A DNA stretch of 64,000 bases from Dolomedes plantarius. Lineage: Eukaryota; Arthropoda; Arachnida; Araneae; Dolomedidae. Positions 1 through 12,143 of this stretch are shown here, one piece after another (positions within the stretch are counted from its first letter, which is position 1; each line of letters opens with the position of its first letter). Where the stretch lies: NCBI GenBank assembly GCA_907164885.2, contig OU015493.1, positions 62,445,668 to 62,509,667 on the forward strand, written 5' to 3'. Below the pieces are notes generated by a model. It had not been told where the DNA came from and searched no databases. It saw only the letters and a list, made by a program, of their open reading frames with translations. A program made the position numbers and the translations under genes.

Positions 1-1118
1 TATTAAAGAGCTGGATCATCAAATATTATCTATATAAAAAAAACTTTAATTTTGGCAGCAAAAGTCGCATTCCAATTACTCCGGATGGGGCTCCATTCAT
101 AAGCTTATCCATTAAGATTTTACGAGGAAATATTATCATTGGTTGAAAATATGTTCCCCCCAGCACTCATACAGCAAACCATAGTTACCAGAGAACCACG
201 TTCAGCTGCAGTCAAAGCTCCCACCTGATGTTTTCTCTTCAACCCAATGACTTGGGAAACTTTTGACTGAACCACACTTACACCAGTCTCCTCTACATTG
301 AAGATTCTAGAAATGATTCCCAGAACACAAGTCTTCCAGCAAATAAAAATAACCCAGCCACCTGCTCACGTGTGAATCCTTCTGCACGTGCATATGACGT
401 CCCTGTAGGTTTTTTGATCGAAATTTGTCTGACGAATGAGGAATCGGTTTAGCTAGTCTCCCTGCTGCTTCGTTTATGAAAGTGTGGGAGATATTATTGC
501 GTTAAGCCAATTGGAACTCCAATTTCCTCACATCTTGTCAAGTGAGATCGTGAAATACAGACTCCATCTCTAGCAAATAGGTCACCAAATCTTTTTCAGT
601 GTAATCTGGTAAAACAGGCTTCCTCCCTACTTTTTGTTCCAGTTGATGGCCGAATAGCTAGGGCACTGGAATTTGGTTCAGATCCTGTGGGTTCGAGTTC
701 CACTGATGGCATGGATGTTTGTAGCCGTTAGGAATCGGCTTTAAACTGTAGGTCCCAATCCAATTCACCCTTATTGAAAAAAAAGGGCTAAAAACAATTA
801 CCCGGTCAAAAGTTGAACGTAGCGCTTCAAACCAAAATCAAACCCAAGATTTTGTATAACCAAATCTGCTGCTGGCTTATCCACTTGTGAAGCCAATAAT
901 CTCAAAGTTGTTCTTGATACACCAAACACTCTGGCAGCCTCCTTTAGTCCAATTTCTTCGCATCTTAGTTTCTGGATAGCCTCAACCATCTTCACCTTAT
1001 CCCAACTTCTTCTGAGCACTACAGCGTCCTTGCTAGCGGGAGATTTCTTCTCAACATGCATTCTTAGCTTCCAGAATGAACGAAAAGAATTACAAAACAT
1101 GAAAATAAAATGTATCAC
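1..1118 (-). pseudogene. pogo-type transposase, decayed (psq HTH + partial DDE)
   Basis: The minus-strand reading starts near 1118. Around residues 25-85 is a helix-turn-helix of the psq/pogo type, including KMVEAIQKLRCEEIGLKEAA and ARVFGVSRTTLR. The frame is interrupted by the SINE at 648-780, then resumes with GRKPVLPDYTEKDL and AAGRLAKPIPHSSDK, typical of the second DNA-binding segment of this family. It continues into the DDE core near 180-290, where the first catalytic box reads FNVEETG instead of the usual DETG. In-frame stops occur around 480-560. It would have cut and pasted DNA at TA sites; it is now non-functional. The C-terminus is outside the window. Confidence 0.82.
648..780 (+). 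mobile_element. tRNA-derived SINE inserted in pogo copy 1
   Basis: The sequence starts around GATGGCCGAATAGCTAGGGC, which resembles an A box. About 45 bases later comes a good B box, GGTTCGAGTTC, at 691-701. The following 80 bases, with TAGCCGTTAGGAATCGGC, match the tail of the SINE at 1942-2240. The insertion ends in an A-rich run (about 777-785) and splits the transposase reading frame, so it is younger than the host element. Exact target-site duplications are not clear. Confidence 0.65.
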
Positions 1119-1607
1119 AATTAAATCATCTGTGGAATCGCATTTTCTGACGGAAACATTATTATTACATCATCGAAACCGGTTGTTGGTAATATGGACC
1201 CGGGTCCATAATACCAGCACCTATGGGGTCCATATTTCAAACATCGCCATCTTGGAAACAAACTCGTTTTTCACATTATGAGTTACATCGAATTTAATTT
1301 CGAACTAGCTCTAAAGGAACTTCATCTCGTGTAGAATAAGGCACATGAATCAGTTTTTACAAAACATAGTAGTAGATATGTAAAATATTCACTTTTACTT
1401 TCCTCAGAAAAAGTTTGAAAACTCGAAAAACAAACAATTGGCCACAGATCGTCATTCGCGAGAGAACTGGGGTCATTGACCTTGACTATCCATAGCAGCC
1501 ACCAAGGGGCTTAAGATCACAGCTATAATTAGTGGCTGCACCTGCCCATAGGGCAGATATTAAGGTCCATAATAAATGCAGGGTCCATAATCCCACCTTC
1601 TCCTCTA

Positions 1608-1941
1608 CCTAACCTATAAAGTTTACATGCTTTTAGCCAGCATTTTCTCAATTTCTCTTATCTGAATGAGGTTTTCTGATGATTTACATTTTAAATAACC
1701 TCACGCATTTCTGATTAAACAGTTGTTATCTGGCGAGTCTTCTAACACGATAAGACCAGTGAGATTTCTTCGCCTAAACGACTGTTGTCTTCTGGCGGAT
1801 CTTTCGCTTGTGGATAGGTCTAATTTTTCAGCCATTTTTTTATGTCATGGTGGCATGACAGATTTCCTTTCATGTGTGACAGATTTCTGGCTTGTGGTTA
1901 GGGCGCTAGCATTCGGAATCGGTGTGTCGGGCGAAGGACGA
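1608..1941. other. No gene recognised
   Basis: Single-copy-looking sequence between the pogo terminus and the compound SINE. The short open frame at 1723-1971 has no recognisable domain and runs into the SINE. Confidence 0.5.
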
Positions 1942-2240
1942 CTGGATAGGACACTGGCATCTAAAGTCTAGTATTGCCCTAGAGTCTGTGGGTTCTACGC
2001 CCACTTTTGGCATGGACGTTTGTAGCCGTTCGGAATCAGCTTTAAGCACTGGGTCCCGGTCTAATTTACCTCTTGTCGCAAAACTTGGCCGTAGCGCTCC
2101 AAACGAAACCAAAACAGTCGGAATCGGTGTCAGCAGGTTTGATACCAGCGGCAAGTACGAACTGAAGTCGTTGGGAATCGGATCTACAATTTAGGTCCCA
2201 GTCGGTTTAGCCGATGCCTAGCAAAAGATGACCATATGCC
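1942..2240 (+). mobile_element. Compound tRNA-derived SINE (head-to-tail partial dimer)
   Basis: Bases about 1942-2075 align with the SINE at 648-780: a B-box-like GGGTTCTACGCCC near 1989, then the shared body with TAGCCGTTCGGAATCAGC and GGGTCCCGGTC. After a roughly 45-base spacer a second, more degraded unit repeats the same 3' body (TCGTTGGGAATCGGATC, then TAGGTCCCAGTCGG). The spacer resembles transposase sequence found next to the SINE in the pogo element. Polymerase III boxes are degraded, so transcription is unlikely. Confidence 0.55.
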
Positions 2241-3167
2241 TCAATCAATCAACCAACTTTTAACATACCTTTATATACCTTCAAAGGACGCACGTATTCC
2301 GTTCTTTTTTCTTCATAGCGGAATGAGTAACTTTATCACGCATAACCAAAAATATGCTCATCACCTTAAGGAGTTTTGTCTGCCCTGTTGCTAACTGAAC
2401 AAAACCATTGTTTAAAGTGAAAGGTACCTAAAAAAGTTAATAAATGAAATGAAATTAAATTAAAAACCTACCCTTATCGAACTTATTGAATTATTACTGC
2501 AAAATCGGTCAAGTCGAAAATTGTTCATTTTAAAGGTAAAATATAGTTAGTCTTCAATAATTTGCTTCATCTGTTACTTCCTTAACTTAAATTATTTTAA
2601 AGTCTGCTATAAGACCAGTTTCTTACGAATAAAAATATAAATCGTCGAAAAATTGTTATTTCAGAAGTGTCAGCTATAAGACAATCGTTTTCGTGTAAAA
2701 ACTTCAATCTAAATCAACTACATAAGATTTATGTTTGTAATCGAAATTTTATCAACATTTACTATCTTGAAAACTGATTATTTGGAAATCTATTCTCCCC
2801 GAACAATTCTTTTTCGATACTTTTAATGCAAGACAGTCGTTTGTTTATAGTAAGCGTGTCAAACTCAAAGGCTGACATGGGCCAAATGAGCAAGGTTTTA
2901 AGTATATGTGGGCCGGAAAGAAAAAAAAAAGACTTCAAAATCAATTTTCGTAGAAACGTAGGTAAATTTCTAAAAGAATAGTATAAAAAAGACAACAACA
3001 ATAATATTAATGTTTTCTTCATGACACTTTTTTTTCTTGAACCTTAACTTACCAGACACTGAATAATTCCACAAATTAATAAGCGATTTCCGAAAGCAAA
3101 ATATAACCTATTTTACACCTACCAAACAAATTCCTTCGCACAAGACTAGTTAATGACTAGACTACTG
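2241..3167. other. No gene recognised
   Basis: AT-rich, stop-dense sequence. I see no domain-bearing open frame, terminal repeats or RNA gene signal. The frame at 2762-3022 on the minus strand is low-complexity and not credible. Confidence 0.5.
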
Positions 3168-4402
3168 GTCAGACATGTGGTAGTCAGCTGCTAAAATATT
3201 CACTGCAGGGAGGAGGGAGGGTATGGTGAGCCCAAGGTCCAGTGCACACTTGTTGCAAAAGTTTTCGGGACGCTGCGACGTTTTCAATCTGCGTCTTATC
3301 GGCGTTCCAATGCACATTTTCACGGTGATAGGCGTCAGTGGCAATCTCTCATTTGCCATCAACTGAGATGGGTCGTACACTCGCCCAAATATTTAAGAAG
3401 AAAGTTGTTTTTTCATACTTAGTGTACAAGTACATAAATCGTGAAAGTGAAATTAGAATAAAGGAAGTTCTGGGTTCCTCCATACAACAGCGAGAAGTAC
3501 TTGAAGGGAACTTTTAATGTATGCTTGATGGATCTCAGGAAAGATGATGACAAATTCTTTAATTATTTTCGTATGTCAATTCGATTCTTTGATGAGTTAG
3601 CCAGTCAAATCAGCGACGCACTACATGGAAAAGAAACCTACAAGAGATTTCCCATACCACCCTTGGAGATGCTGGCAGTAACATTGAAGTACATAAAAGA
3701 CTTCATATTTACATTATAGGTTGATAAAAATAATGTAATCTTATAAGTAATATGCCTACTGGCATGGTGCATAAATTGTTTCAAATATATTACCTTTCCA
3801 AATAGATTCTTTGAGAAGGAAAAAAATTATAGATTTAATAATTTATTTTTATTATTTTTTATTTACATTAAGCGCATCAGCATTTTGTAATTAACACTAT
3901 TTTCATTATAAATTAAACAATATTATATTTAAATGTGTAATGCACAGAATTACAAAAAATAACAATAAAAAAAGTATAAACAATATTAATTTAAAAAAGT
4001 CATTAACACTTCATCTAATCCACATTTTCATCAGACATCGTGTAGAGAGACTTCACAAGCTCGATAGGAGATACGAATCTCCGACAGTTGTGCACTCTCC
4101 TATAGACAAATGAGTACTGCCAGCTATCGAGGTATAGGAATGTGACGTGCGTCTCACAGAAACCTGCGGCAACCACGATAGCTATCAGTAGTGACGTTGG
4201 CGTCAGGTAGGTATCGGCGTCACGTGGGAATCCCAACAGCAGTTGCTCTGAATTTCTTCTTATGCGATTGAAAATGACGGAGCGTCCCGATAACTTTAGC
4301 AGCAAGTGTGCACCGGGCACACGATATTTACATACCGTTACATTGGCTGGGCATGAGTCGCACAAATAATCGTTGAGGGAGTGATTTTGACATGCCTGGT
4401 GT
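3168..4402 (+). mobile_element. PIF/Harbinger-type element remnant
   Basis: Two inverted arms flank a HARBI1-like coding fragment. The left arm (about 3168-3390) contains GTGCACACTTGTTGCAAAAG and TTTTCGGGACGCTGCGACG at 3242-3280. The right arm (about 4015-4402) carries the same block in reverse, near 4240-4312, with about 80 percent identity by eye. Outside both blocks is a shared CAGRCATGT at 3170 and 4391. The class is inferred from the transposase fragment between the arms. The terminal TWA duplication expected for the superfamily could not be fixed. Confidence 0.6.
3440..3719 (+). pseudogene. HARBI1/ALP1-like nuclease, N-terminal fragment
   Basis: Read in frame from about 3470, the peptide runs WVPPYNSEKYLKGTF, then LRKDDDKFFNYFRMSIRFFD (about 3530-3590), then RFPIPPLEMLAVTLKYI. 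This order (a tryptophan-rich start, a KFFNYFRMS helix, then an R-PIPP-E-LAVTL-Y segment) is characteristic of PIF/Harbinger transposases and their domesticated HARBI1/ALP1 relatives. The reading stops at 3719, just before the Leu-Ala-Thr-Gly segment that normally follows. The DDE_4 nuclease domain is missing, so this is a truncated remnant or a lone exon. Its place between inverted arms argues for a transposon origin. Confidence 0.7.
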
Positions 4403-4439
4403 ATAGGAACATACATATGGGGTATAGGTTACATTACGC

Positions 4440-5674
4440 AAACTTTCGATATCAAACTCCCGGAAATTGACTGTTTTCAACCATCTTAAATTCGAATATT
4501 TAAACTGTTTTCGTAGTGAACATTTTTTTTTTCAAATGCGTCTACCTTCGGATTATCAGTTACGCATAGAGGCTTAAATCTAAACAAATAAAATTCAAGT
4601 AATATTCGAAATCAAACTTTAGGATTTTATCGATTGTTGCTCATTTTAAAATAGAATTTCTATATGAGTTCGTCCCCAATAACCGAACATTTTTCTAGAT
4701 CTTTTCCAGATTCGAATACTATGAGAAAATAGCTAACAAATAGTAGTTTAAATCTGAAGAAATTACATGATACCATCTTTCAAAGTAAAACTTTTATATT
4801 TAATATTTTTTCTAGCTTTAACATGAAATATTTCGAGTTCGTTAAGTCGGCGAAAAATTTTTCCACCTATATTTTGCGAAAACTACTTTCACATTTGGAT
4901 TTAAATGTAAATAAATTAACATCTGAAGTCAAACATTTGCATTTTGTCGAATTTTGACAATTTTTATTATAATCTAATATCTCATTTATTTGTTCCACAA
5001 TGACATAATTTTTATCAGATACGACTTACATCGTTTTACTGCTATCGCAAAACATATTATCTGTTATGGTTTGAACATCGAGTCAACCGCTTTTTATTAG
5101 GATTCTTTTCTGCTAAAATTTATATCTAAAAACATATGAAACAGTCAATGTAACATGTGTAGCAGTGTGTGAAAATTCACTTCGCATCACTGGTATATAT
5201 AGTGTTTCCCATAGCACACTGTAAGATGACAGTTTTAAAAGAACGTGCTCCTACTGGCACCTGCTGTGAACCACATATGGCGCAAGGACCGAAGCATGTA
5301 CCGCGATGTGGGTTTTGGCGTAGTTGACAATTTTGAACTGAAACGGAAATAAATCATTGCTAAAATTAAAATAAAACATGTATTATATACAGATAAAATT
5401 TGCATATCTTTGATTTAATGTATGTCTGTAATTTAATCCCGCAAAAATAGTACTGCATAGGGCGTTATTCATAAAAATAAGGTACTCGTTTTCTGAGGAG
5501 AAACAAGATGAAACACATTTTCTTCACATCGATGAGGAGGAGAATTAGAGGTATTTTTAAGACTGTATCTTCGAGTATATACCTTTTAGGTTGTTATATT
5601 TGTTGGCGAATGCCTGATAAAAAAGACTATTTACTGATCATTCTTGAAACAAAGACACATTATATCTATCGATA

Positions 5675-5685
<11 letters not shown>
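4440..5685. other. No gene recognised
   Basis: AT-rich sequence with dense stops. A slightly GC-richer patch at 5215-5330 has no open frame or repeat partner that I can find. Confidence 0.5.

Positions 5686-5686
<1 letters not shown>

Positions 5687-5733
<47 letters not shown>
5687..5733. repeat. (TA)n microsatellite
   Basis: About 23 TA units, followed by an imperfect TTTATATTTATA tail. It creates spurious Tyr-Ile open frames. Confidence 0.97.
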
Positions 5734-5739
<6 letters not shown>

Positions 5740-5746
<7 letters not shown>

Positions 5747-7959
5747 AAGTGGTCTATATTTTGTTTAATTATATTTTATTGACTACCAGGTATGCCGAGA
5801 AATCTTGTCTAGATATAATAAAAACATAAACCGTAAATAGTAGGAACTATAACCTATTAAGTCCTACTTCATTTTACGGCTCATTAGTTGGGAGAAAAAT
5901 GAGTTCATTTCTAATCTCAGTTCGTTTTGTTGATAGAGGATCATTTATCCCTGCAAAAATTGCTTTATTTTTCTAACGCAATCCTGCTCTCTCGGTTACG
6001 AAGCTTTAAGCAGAGGAAAAGAATGAGTTTTGCAAACATGACACATCAACATAAAAGGCTTCCGGAAACATTTTTTGTTGAGTTTATCTCTGATTAAAGA
6101 ATAATGTCTGATTCTTGAACAATCGAAAGCGTTAGTAAGAAATTTGTATTAAATTATTTTAAACTAAACCATCATTATAATGTTATATCGAAATCGGTTT
6201 GAGTTCTTCATAACACATATCTTGTGACTGATGTTGGTCTTATTTACACAAATAAAAAATAAGCACAGTTAAAATATGTTAATGGGCATTAAATGGTTGA
6301 TATCATTTAAAGATACAGTTTCATAAAATATCAGTTATTCTCTTGATATTAGAACAGAAAAGCACAAAACTCTATACAAAATAATAACATTAAAGAATCA
6401 AACTAAATAAGCTTTGATTCAATTGAATTATATTCAATTCAAATGAAATTAGCTTCTAAACTAATAACATGGGATCTCATGAAATTACTTTTGAAATACT
6501 GCAAAATATTTCACCATTACTTGCAAAAATAATAATCAGATTTTTCGTATATATATTTTTAATGTGACGAAAGTCTTATATTTTCGTTTATATTACCTTT
6601 AATAAATGCTTATAAGTCAAAGAAGTTCGAAAATTAATTTTTCAACAATTTTGTAAATTTGAGATAAGAACCAGCTCATTTCTCTTAGATGTGACGTTTA
6701 TTAAAAGGAATCCTATTATGCGTTTGTCCTCACATAGAACTTCCTTACTTGTTATACCAATATCCCTTATCTTTTCGTTAGCGTAAAAAATAGCCCGATA
6801 AATGCACCGAACTGAAGAAAATTCGATGCATACAGCGATGTTTAGATCTGTAATTCTCAAGAGATTACAGTGACAAGCGAAACATTTCAGTTCCGCGAAT
6901 AGTTCATTCATTAATTCGGGTAATCCGCTTTTTCAAATCAAAAATTTATTCTCTCTTTAAAAATACTCAATTTTTTAACCATAAAATAGCGTGTTCCATC
7001 GTCGATAAGGGTCCTCAGCATGGATTTAGTCTGACTCGGAAGAGATCTATAAAGCGATTATAGGAGATTACTGGAAGATTACATCTTCAACGCTGTTTAA
7101 ATTATTTTTCCGGTGAAATAGAAACGAGAATTTAAATACATTGTGAAAGAAATTCAAGACATTAACGACGTCAGAAATCTTTGGAAATATCTGTGCTTCT
7201 AGACTTTTTTTCTATTATTAATGGTTTTGTCTGTGTTTCATGATTGTTATTTCATGCTTTGGTTGTTATCAACTGAAAACATTCTCTCGCAACCGAACGG
7301 GTTTTGGAAAGATTATTTATTTAAATATTTTGGGAATAGATGTCATTTTTTAATGCAAGGAATGAGAGCCATTGGGGCAAAGGCTTTGTCTCGTGAAATT
7401 ATTGCATGTGACGAAACATCGATCGTTTTTGATATAAATTTGCAAAATGCGTTTTCTAATTTCATATACATGAGCTTTTACCTCTCGGTTATGAATTTTA
7501 TCATTACTGGGAGGAAACATGTCGATAAAATATGTGAACTAATATAATAGCTTTTTTTATTAAATAAAAGATTATAACCTTTTGGAAAAGTATAAAATTA
7601 TTCTAGTGATATAACCTGACATGATTCCTTTCAGCTAATAATCCAACTACTATCAGATAAAATACTTTTCAAACTAATTAACACTTGTCTCTTAAATCAA
7701 AAGCATAGCTTGAAATGTCACGCTTGGACTGTGTTAGAATAGCAGACAAAATCGCTATTTATTCCCATCATTGTAAAGAACACCTTAACCCCTTATTTCT
7801 CAGGACAAATAAGTCGCCGATTTGTCATTAAAATCATCTTTTTCAGTCGCAAAATGTGAATAAGGCCTATATCACAGTTTTTTCTTGACCGAACCAAAGA
7901 TGCAGAATTTTATTTAACATGCAGTTTCAGCCAGAATGGACGAAAATTTGAGAAATATA
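5740..7959. other. No gene recognised
   Basis: AT-rich sequence. The longest open frame, 7221-7547 plus (108 codons), starts with a methionine but shows no domain, repeat partner or convincing composition. I do not call it a gene. Confidence 0.5.
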
Positions 7960-8405
7960 CAGGTGCATAGGCGTAGCGTCGGGGGAGAGGGGCACCGGCC
8001 CCGCAAACTTAGCTTGAAATAAATTAAAACGTTAGTAGAAGTTAAGTTAAATCGAAAAACTGTAGAAAACTTTTAAGAAAGTTGGTTTTTTCCCTCTTTT
8101 TCAAACTGGAAAACTGAAGATTCCGAGTATGTCTTTAGCTTTAACATAGTTTTTAACAATGATATGATCCATAACAGAAATTCGATGCTTATTTTTCCCC
8201 TCAAGTATATATATTGCATTCATTTTTCTCGTTGTATCACTTTTGAATACTACTAAAACATCAATTCTATTGTTATTAAATTTAAAAAGAATCATATTTT
8301 ATATTTTAAGGACCATCCGGAGCTGAGGATGGCCCTAACAGAATTCAATTCGTGCCCCTCCCCCCCCCAAAAAAAAGTTTGAATCACTCTACGCATATGT
8401 ACTGG
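7960..8405. mobile_element. Inverted-repeat element with G/C-rich subtermini (MITE-like)
   Basis: The left end reads CAGGTGCATAGGCGTAGCG then a G-run and GAGGGGCACCGG. The right end, in reverse complement, reads CCAGTACATATGCGTAGAG then a G-run and GAGGGGCACG. The inverted ends are therefore similar and both carry a run of Gs beside GGGGCAC. The interior is AT-rich with no transposase. The target-site duplication is not clear, so the superfamily is open; hAT-like ends beginning CAG are possible. Confidence 0.5.
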
Positions 8406-9744
8406 TGGTATTATCCAAAGCTCTCACTAGAGTTTAAAAAAATCTAGAGAGTACCTTTCTGTCTTATTTAACAATTAGTTAGGTTTCTTTTCCTAGTGCT
8501 ACGGTTATTCTTAGTTTCACTTAATCTAACCTTAGCGATCATTCCTTCCACTCTGTGAAATTGCTACAGCAACGGTAGTCGGTCAGCTGTAGATTTTCCC
8601 ATCGTGTACGCTATCTAAGGATCGGTTAATGATGAAAAAAACAATAGTTGTGATGCAGGATCGACAAATAGATATTTTGGATATCTGAATATTTTTGCTC
8701 AGAGATGTAATCTACATATTTCCTAATACTCTGTAAACACATTTCATGTAAATTACTTAACACATCAAAGTTTTAAAACTCTGTTTGATTAGAATATACC
8801 CTCGATTCTGATTACAGTATGTCAGAAGAAATCTCAATATGAAAATGTTTGAAGCATGGCTTTTGAGCACTTAATTTTGTGCGTTTTAGAGATTATTTTA
8901 TAGTTTTGAGTGAACTCAAATTTATGCACTCATTGATGGACAGGAAAGTTAAACCTGTAGGATATTTAGATATTATACGCGTTCCTTATAAAATAAAAAT
9001 CGATATCAAGGTTCTCCCAATTTTCTCGTATAGCTTAGAGGTAAAAAATGCCAGCAAAGGAATTCCCACTCATAATTATGTAGAATGAGACCGTGTGTGG
9101 AATATGAACATCAAAGAGTAGCAAAGCATCTTCCCCAGACGTGAAAACAACAATATCAAAACACTCTGTTACTCAGAAATAGCTACTTAGCTTTATGTCA
9201 CACGTAATGATGTGGAAAATAGCCCGCCATAAACCAGCAAAAAATATAGGGATGAAAACAAACTATAGAGAGGAGAGTCACGTTATGGTTGGTGAGCAGA
9301 AAGACACAGCACTTACTTGAAGGAGCAAAGTGGGTAGCTTTAGAGATATTGTCAATTTACTAAAAAGATATTATTTAGACAAATTTGGGTAATAAATTTA
9401 TTAAGACTGTTACTATTTTTCATAGCTTCACATATCAAAATTAACATTAATTTTCAACCTAAAATTTTTTATAATTTTATGTATTATTGAAAAATAGTAT
9501 TATTTCTTATTAAAAATATAAATCCCATTTTATTTCATTAAAGACAAACAAACATTTTCCCGATTGATAAAACTCTGGATCGATATAACTTTGATTTGAT
9601 TGTGCGTCATATATCGGGAGATTTCTAATTCAACAAAGCTTTCTATTCGGTCAGTTAAAAGACCAGTGTTAAATATTAATTATATAGACCAATATAATTT
9701 TGTAATTCCTTATAAATGAAGGAAAAATATAATAAAAACCAATA
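8406..9744. other. No gene recognised
   Basis: AT-rich, stop-dense sequence. The open frame at 8879-9088 has no recognisable content. Confidence 0.5.
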
Positions 9745-9746
9745 TA

Positions 9747-10114
9747 CAGTGTGTACATAAATGAATATCCCAACTTTACAGGGTTATTGAAAGAAAACTA
9801 AACAAAGTACAAACTTGCTGTTCATCGGAAATCAAAATTAACAGTTGAAAATTTAAATTCGATACAGTAACAAGTGTTCAAAGTGATCCCCTTTACTAAC
9901 ACAAAGGATATTGAGGTGGTACGATAACTCATCCCACACGCTTTACAGCATTGAAAAAGCTGCAGATATGCAAGTCTTAACTTCGTCAAATTTGGTAGCG
10001 GTGGAACAAACTCCTCATGTTTCATATAGCCCCAGGAAAAACCCAAGTTTATACTTTGTTTAATTTTCTTTAAATAGCCCTGCAAAGTAGGGATATTCAT
10101 TTATGTACACACTG
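9747..10114. mobile_element. Internally deleted mariner-type element
   Basis: Inverted termini start CAGTGTGTACATAAATGAAT at 9747, with the complement at 10095-10114. Both are flanked by TA (9745-9746, 10115-10116). Terminal similarity extends over about 45 bases with small differences. The 368-base length is far below an autonomous mariner (about 1.3 kb). The interior keeps the 3' end of a transposase on the minus strand, so this is a deletion derivative. Confidence 0.85.
9835..10010 (-). pseudogene. mariner transposase, C-terminal fragment
   Basis: The minus strand reads FVPPLP near 10000 and, after a frame change, W-DELSYHLNILCVSKGDHFEHL near 9850-9930. This pattern (FVPPLP, then W-EL-YR-D-C, then G-H-EHL) is the C-terminal tail seen in many Tc1/mariner transposases. 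No catalytic residues remain. It lies inside the deletion derivative at 9747-10114. Confidence 0.6.
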
Positions 10115-10323
10115 TATAAAAGGTTCACTATTTATATACGTTTGGACGTATATTACACTTTTCGATTATAAGATAAAAAAGACCAATAGAACCTTTGAAA
10201 TTTAATGGTAGTAATAATGATAATAGTAGATTTAAGGAAACGTTATCACCCAAAACACTACCTTTGGTTTTTTTCAAGATCTACAATAAAACTTAAAATG
10301 GTACAGCCAATTTTGCACACTTG

Positions 10324-10448
<125 letters not shown>

Positions 10449-10809
10449 TTTGTTTTCATTTTTGTTCTCTCATTCATATAGCCTTATAAAGTTTTGCAAA
10501 AATATTTTTTCTCATCCATTATACTGTATTGCCTCTGGAGTTCAGTAAACCCTAGTAACTACTACTACAAATCCTGGGAGACTTATTGTAGTAACATGTC
10601 CAATTACATTTCTAACTTTGCATGAACCATTGACACAGCGAAATAAAGTTTTGTAAAAATCACTTTCATTTCATCGATTATGTTTCAGAGCTAATGGAGG
10701 TCTGAAAACCCCAGTAACGTGTTATTGCAACAAGTCTAAGGATACTGCTTTACTTTGTTAAACCCCAGTAAGATGTTATTGCAACAATTATACTGCTTTA
10801 CTCTGTTAA

Positions 10810-12143
10810 GGTGACTGACTGCCTACGTTGAAAATGTCTTTTTTTTTTACTATTTTGGTCAATTTCTTTTTTTTTGCAAGAATCGTGTAACTCAATCTTT
10901 TCTCTTTTCAAAACTGTTTTGATTTTCATTCTACATCAATTAGGAGCAGAGTTAAGGCTATTTAAAAAAGCATCATCTGCTACATAATTGAAGTGACAAA
11001 ACTTTAAATGCGTTTTTCTCAGAATTATGTTTTTTAGCACAAATCTCTACGGTTATCATGATATCTCACATAATAATAATATATATATTTAAGTTGCTAA
11101 GCCGACTTTTTGGGCAATCCGTGAGAGGAAACTACTGCATCAATTTACTTCATTTAGGTCTTAAACGAAAGATTGTGATCGGTAGATTAGTGAAATTTGG
11201 TTTTTGTAAACGCAATTTCTATTAATTAGCGAATATTTGCAATTAAAAATTGATTTCTGCGCTTGCTCAGTGGCAAGTTTAAATCTGTCTTTAGAAAATC
11301 GCTGTTTCTGCGCATGCTCATTGAAACGATTTAATGATAAACACGTTTATCCAGATATCTAGATCTCTCCCCTCAATTTTTATTTATATGATAATTATGT
11401 TTCTGAACTATAAGATTAAACCTGATTAAAATTTTTTATTTCACGCTGTTTAGTTAGAAATAAATTGCAATTTAAAAAATTGCTTTCTGCGCATGCTCAG
11501 TGGCATTTTTAAATTTGTCTTTAGATACTAAGCTCGATGCAGCTTAAACACATTAATTTGTTTCTGCGCATTATGATTTTCAACATTTGGCACACATGAT
11601 GTGTGAAGTATAATTTGTGTATTACTACATTTATTTTCTATCTAGCCGTCATGTTTTGACGGGTACCAACTAGTGTATATAATTTGATAAAATTTTCAGG
11701 AAATGTTTTAGATGCTATTTTTAATGAAATGACGAACAATAATTGGTGTACAGTAAATAGTTTTTTATTTGGGGCTATTTTTATAAGGAAAGGAATGACG
11801 AATCGGGGAAAATGTTCATATTGGAACATACAATTGCGTGTATTATTTTTGCATTTTAAAATTTCCCTTAGATTGTAGGTCATTTTGAAGATAACTGTCA
11901 TATGTATCATGCGTGAGAAGAAAATTAAAATAGTACCATTAGGATTTTGTGCAAAGTGATAGGCGTTTTAGCTAAATTTCATTAAAAATTACGCCAAATT
12001 GACCAATTTGTAAAAATGTATGCTATTTACAGGTAAGTTTTTGTTCCTTTTTTTAATTTTTAAGTGCTATTTTACCATAAAAGACCAAAAAATCCTTTAA
12101 ATATATTTTTTTTTAAAATTGTCTCCGAATGTAGGCAGTCACC
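10810..12143. mobile_element. TTAA-flanked inverted-repeat element (piggyBac-like MITE)
   Basis: TTAA at 10806-10809 and 12144-12147 flanks termini GGTGACTGACTGCCTACG and its near complement GTAGGCAGTCACC. The TTAA duplication with inverted ends is the signature of piggyBac superfamily insertions. The 1334-base interior contains no transposase; about 600 bases of it are a later Helitron (11078-11673). It is therefore non-autonomous and was itself a target. Confidence 0.75.
11078..11673 (+). mobile_element. Non-autonomous Helitron family C, copy 1
   Basis: Homologous along its length to 17405-18012: it starts TATATATTTAAGTTGCTAAG and has repeated internal TTTCTGCGCATGCTCA motifs. The 3' end has a hairpin (CCGTCA-TGTTT-TGACGG), a short spacer, then CTAG at 11670-11673 followed by T. 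The 5' TC is degraded. Structure (3' hairpin plus CTRR, no inverted termini) is diagnostic for Helitrons. No Rep-helicase is present. Confidence 0.8.

Larger units (their letters stand above)
1..1605 (-). mobile_element. pogo-type DNA transposon, copy 1 (truncated by window start)
   Basis: The 5' terminus lies at 1605, next to a TA dinucleotide (1606-1607). On the minus strand it begins GAGGAGAAGGTGGGATTATG, the same terminus as the complete copy at 61363. The subterminal region (about 1200-1605) repeats the motif TTATGGACC several times, as copy 2 does. The coding region follows on the minus strand: a psq-type helix-turn-helix, a second DNA-binding stretch, then the start of the DDE domain. 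The other terminus lies beyond the window edge. A SINE at about 648-780 interrupts it. A TA target site and pogo-like transposase place it in the pogo/Tigger group. Confidence 0.85.

Noticed and set aside
4015..4416. 133-codon minus-strand frame as a host gene
   Set aside because: It overlaps the right inverted arm of the Harbinger-like element, and part of it is mirrored at 3240-3310. No domain is recognisable.
7221..7547. 108-codon plus-strand frame as a gene
   Set aside because: No recognisable domain, no splice or polyadenylation layout, and AT-rich composition like its surroundings.
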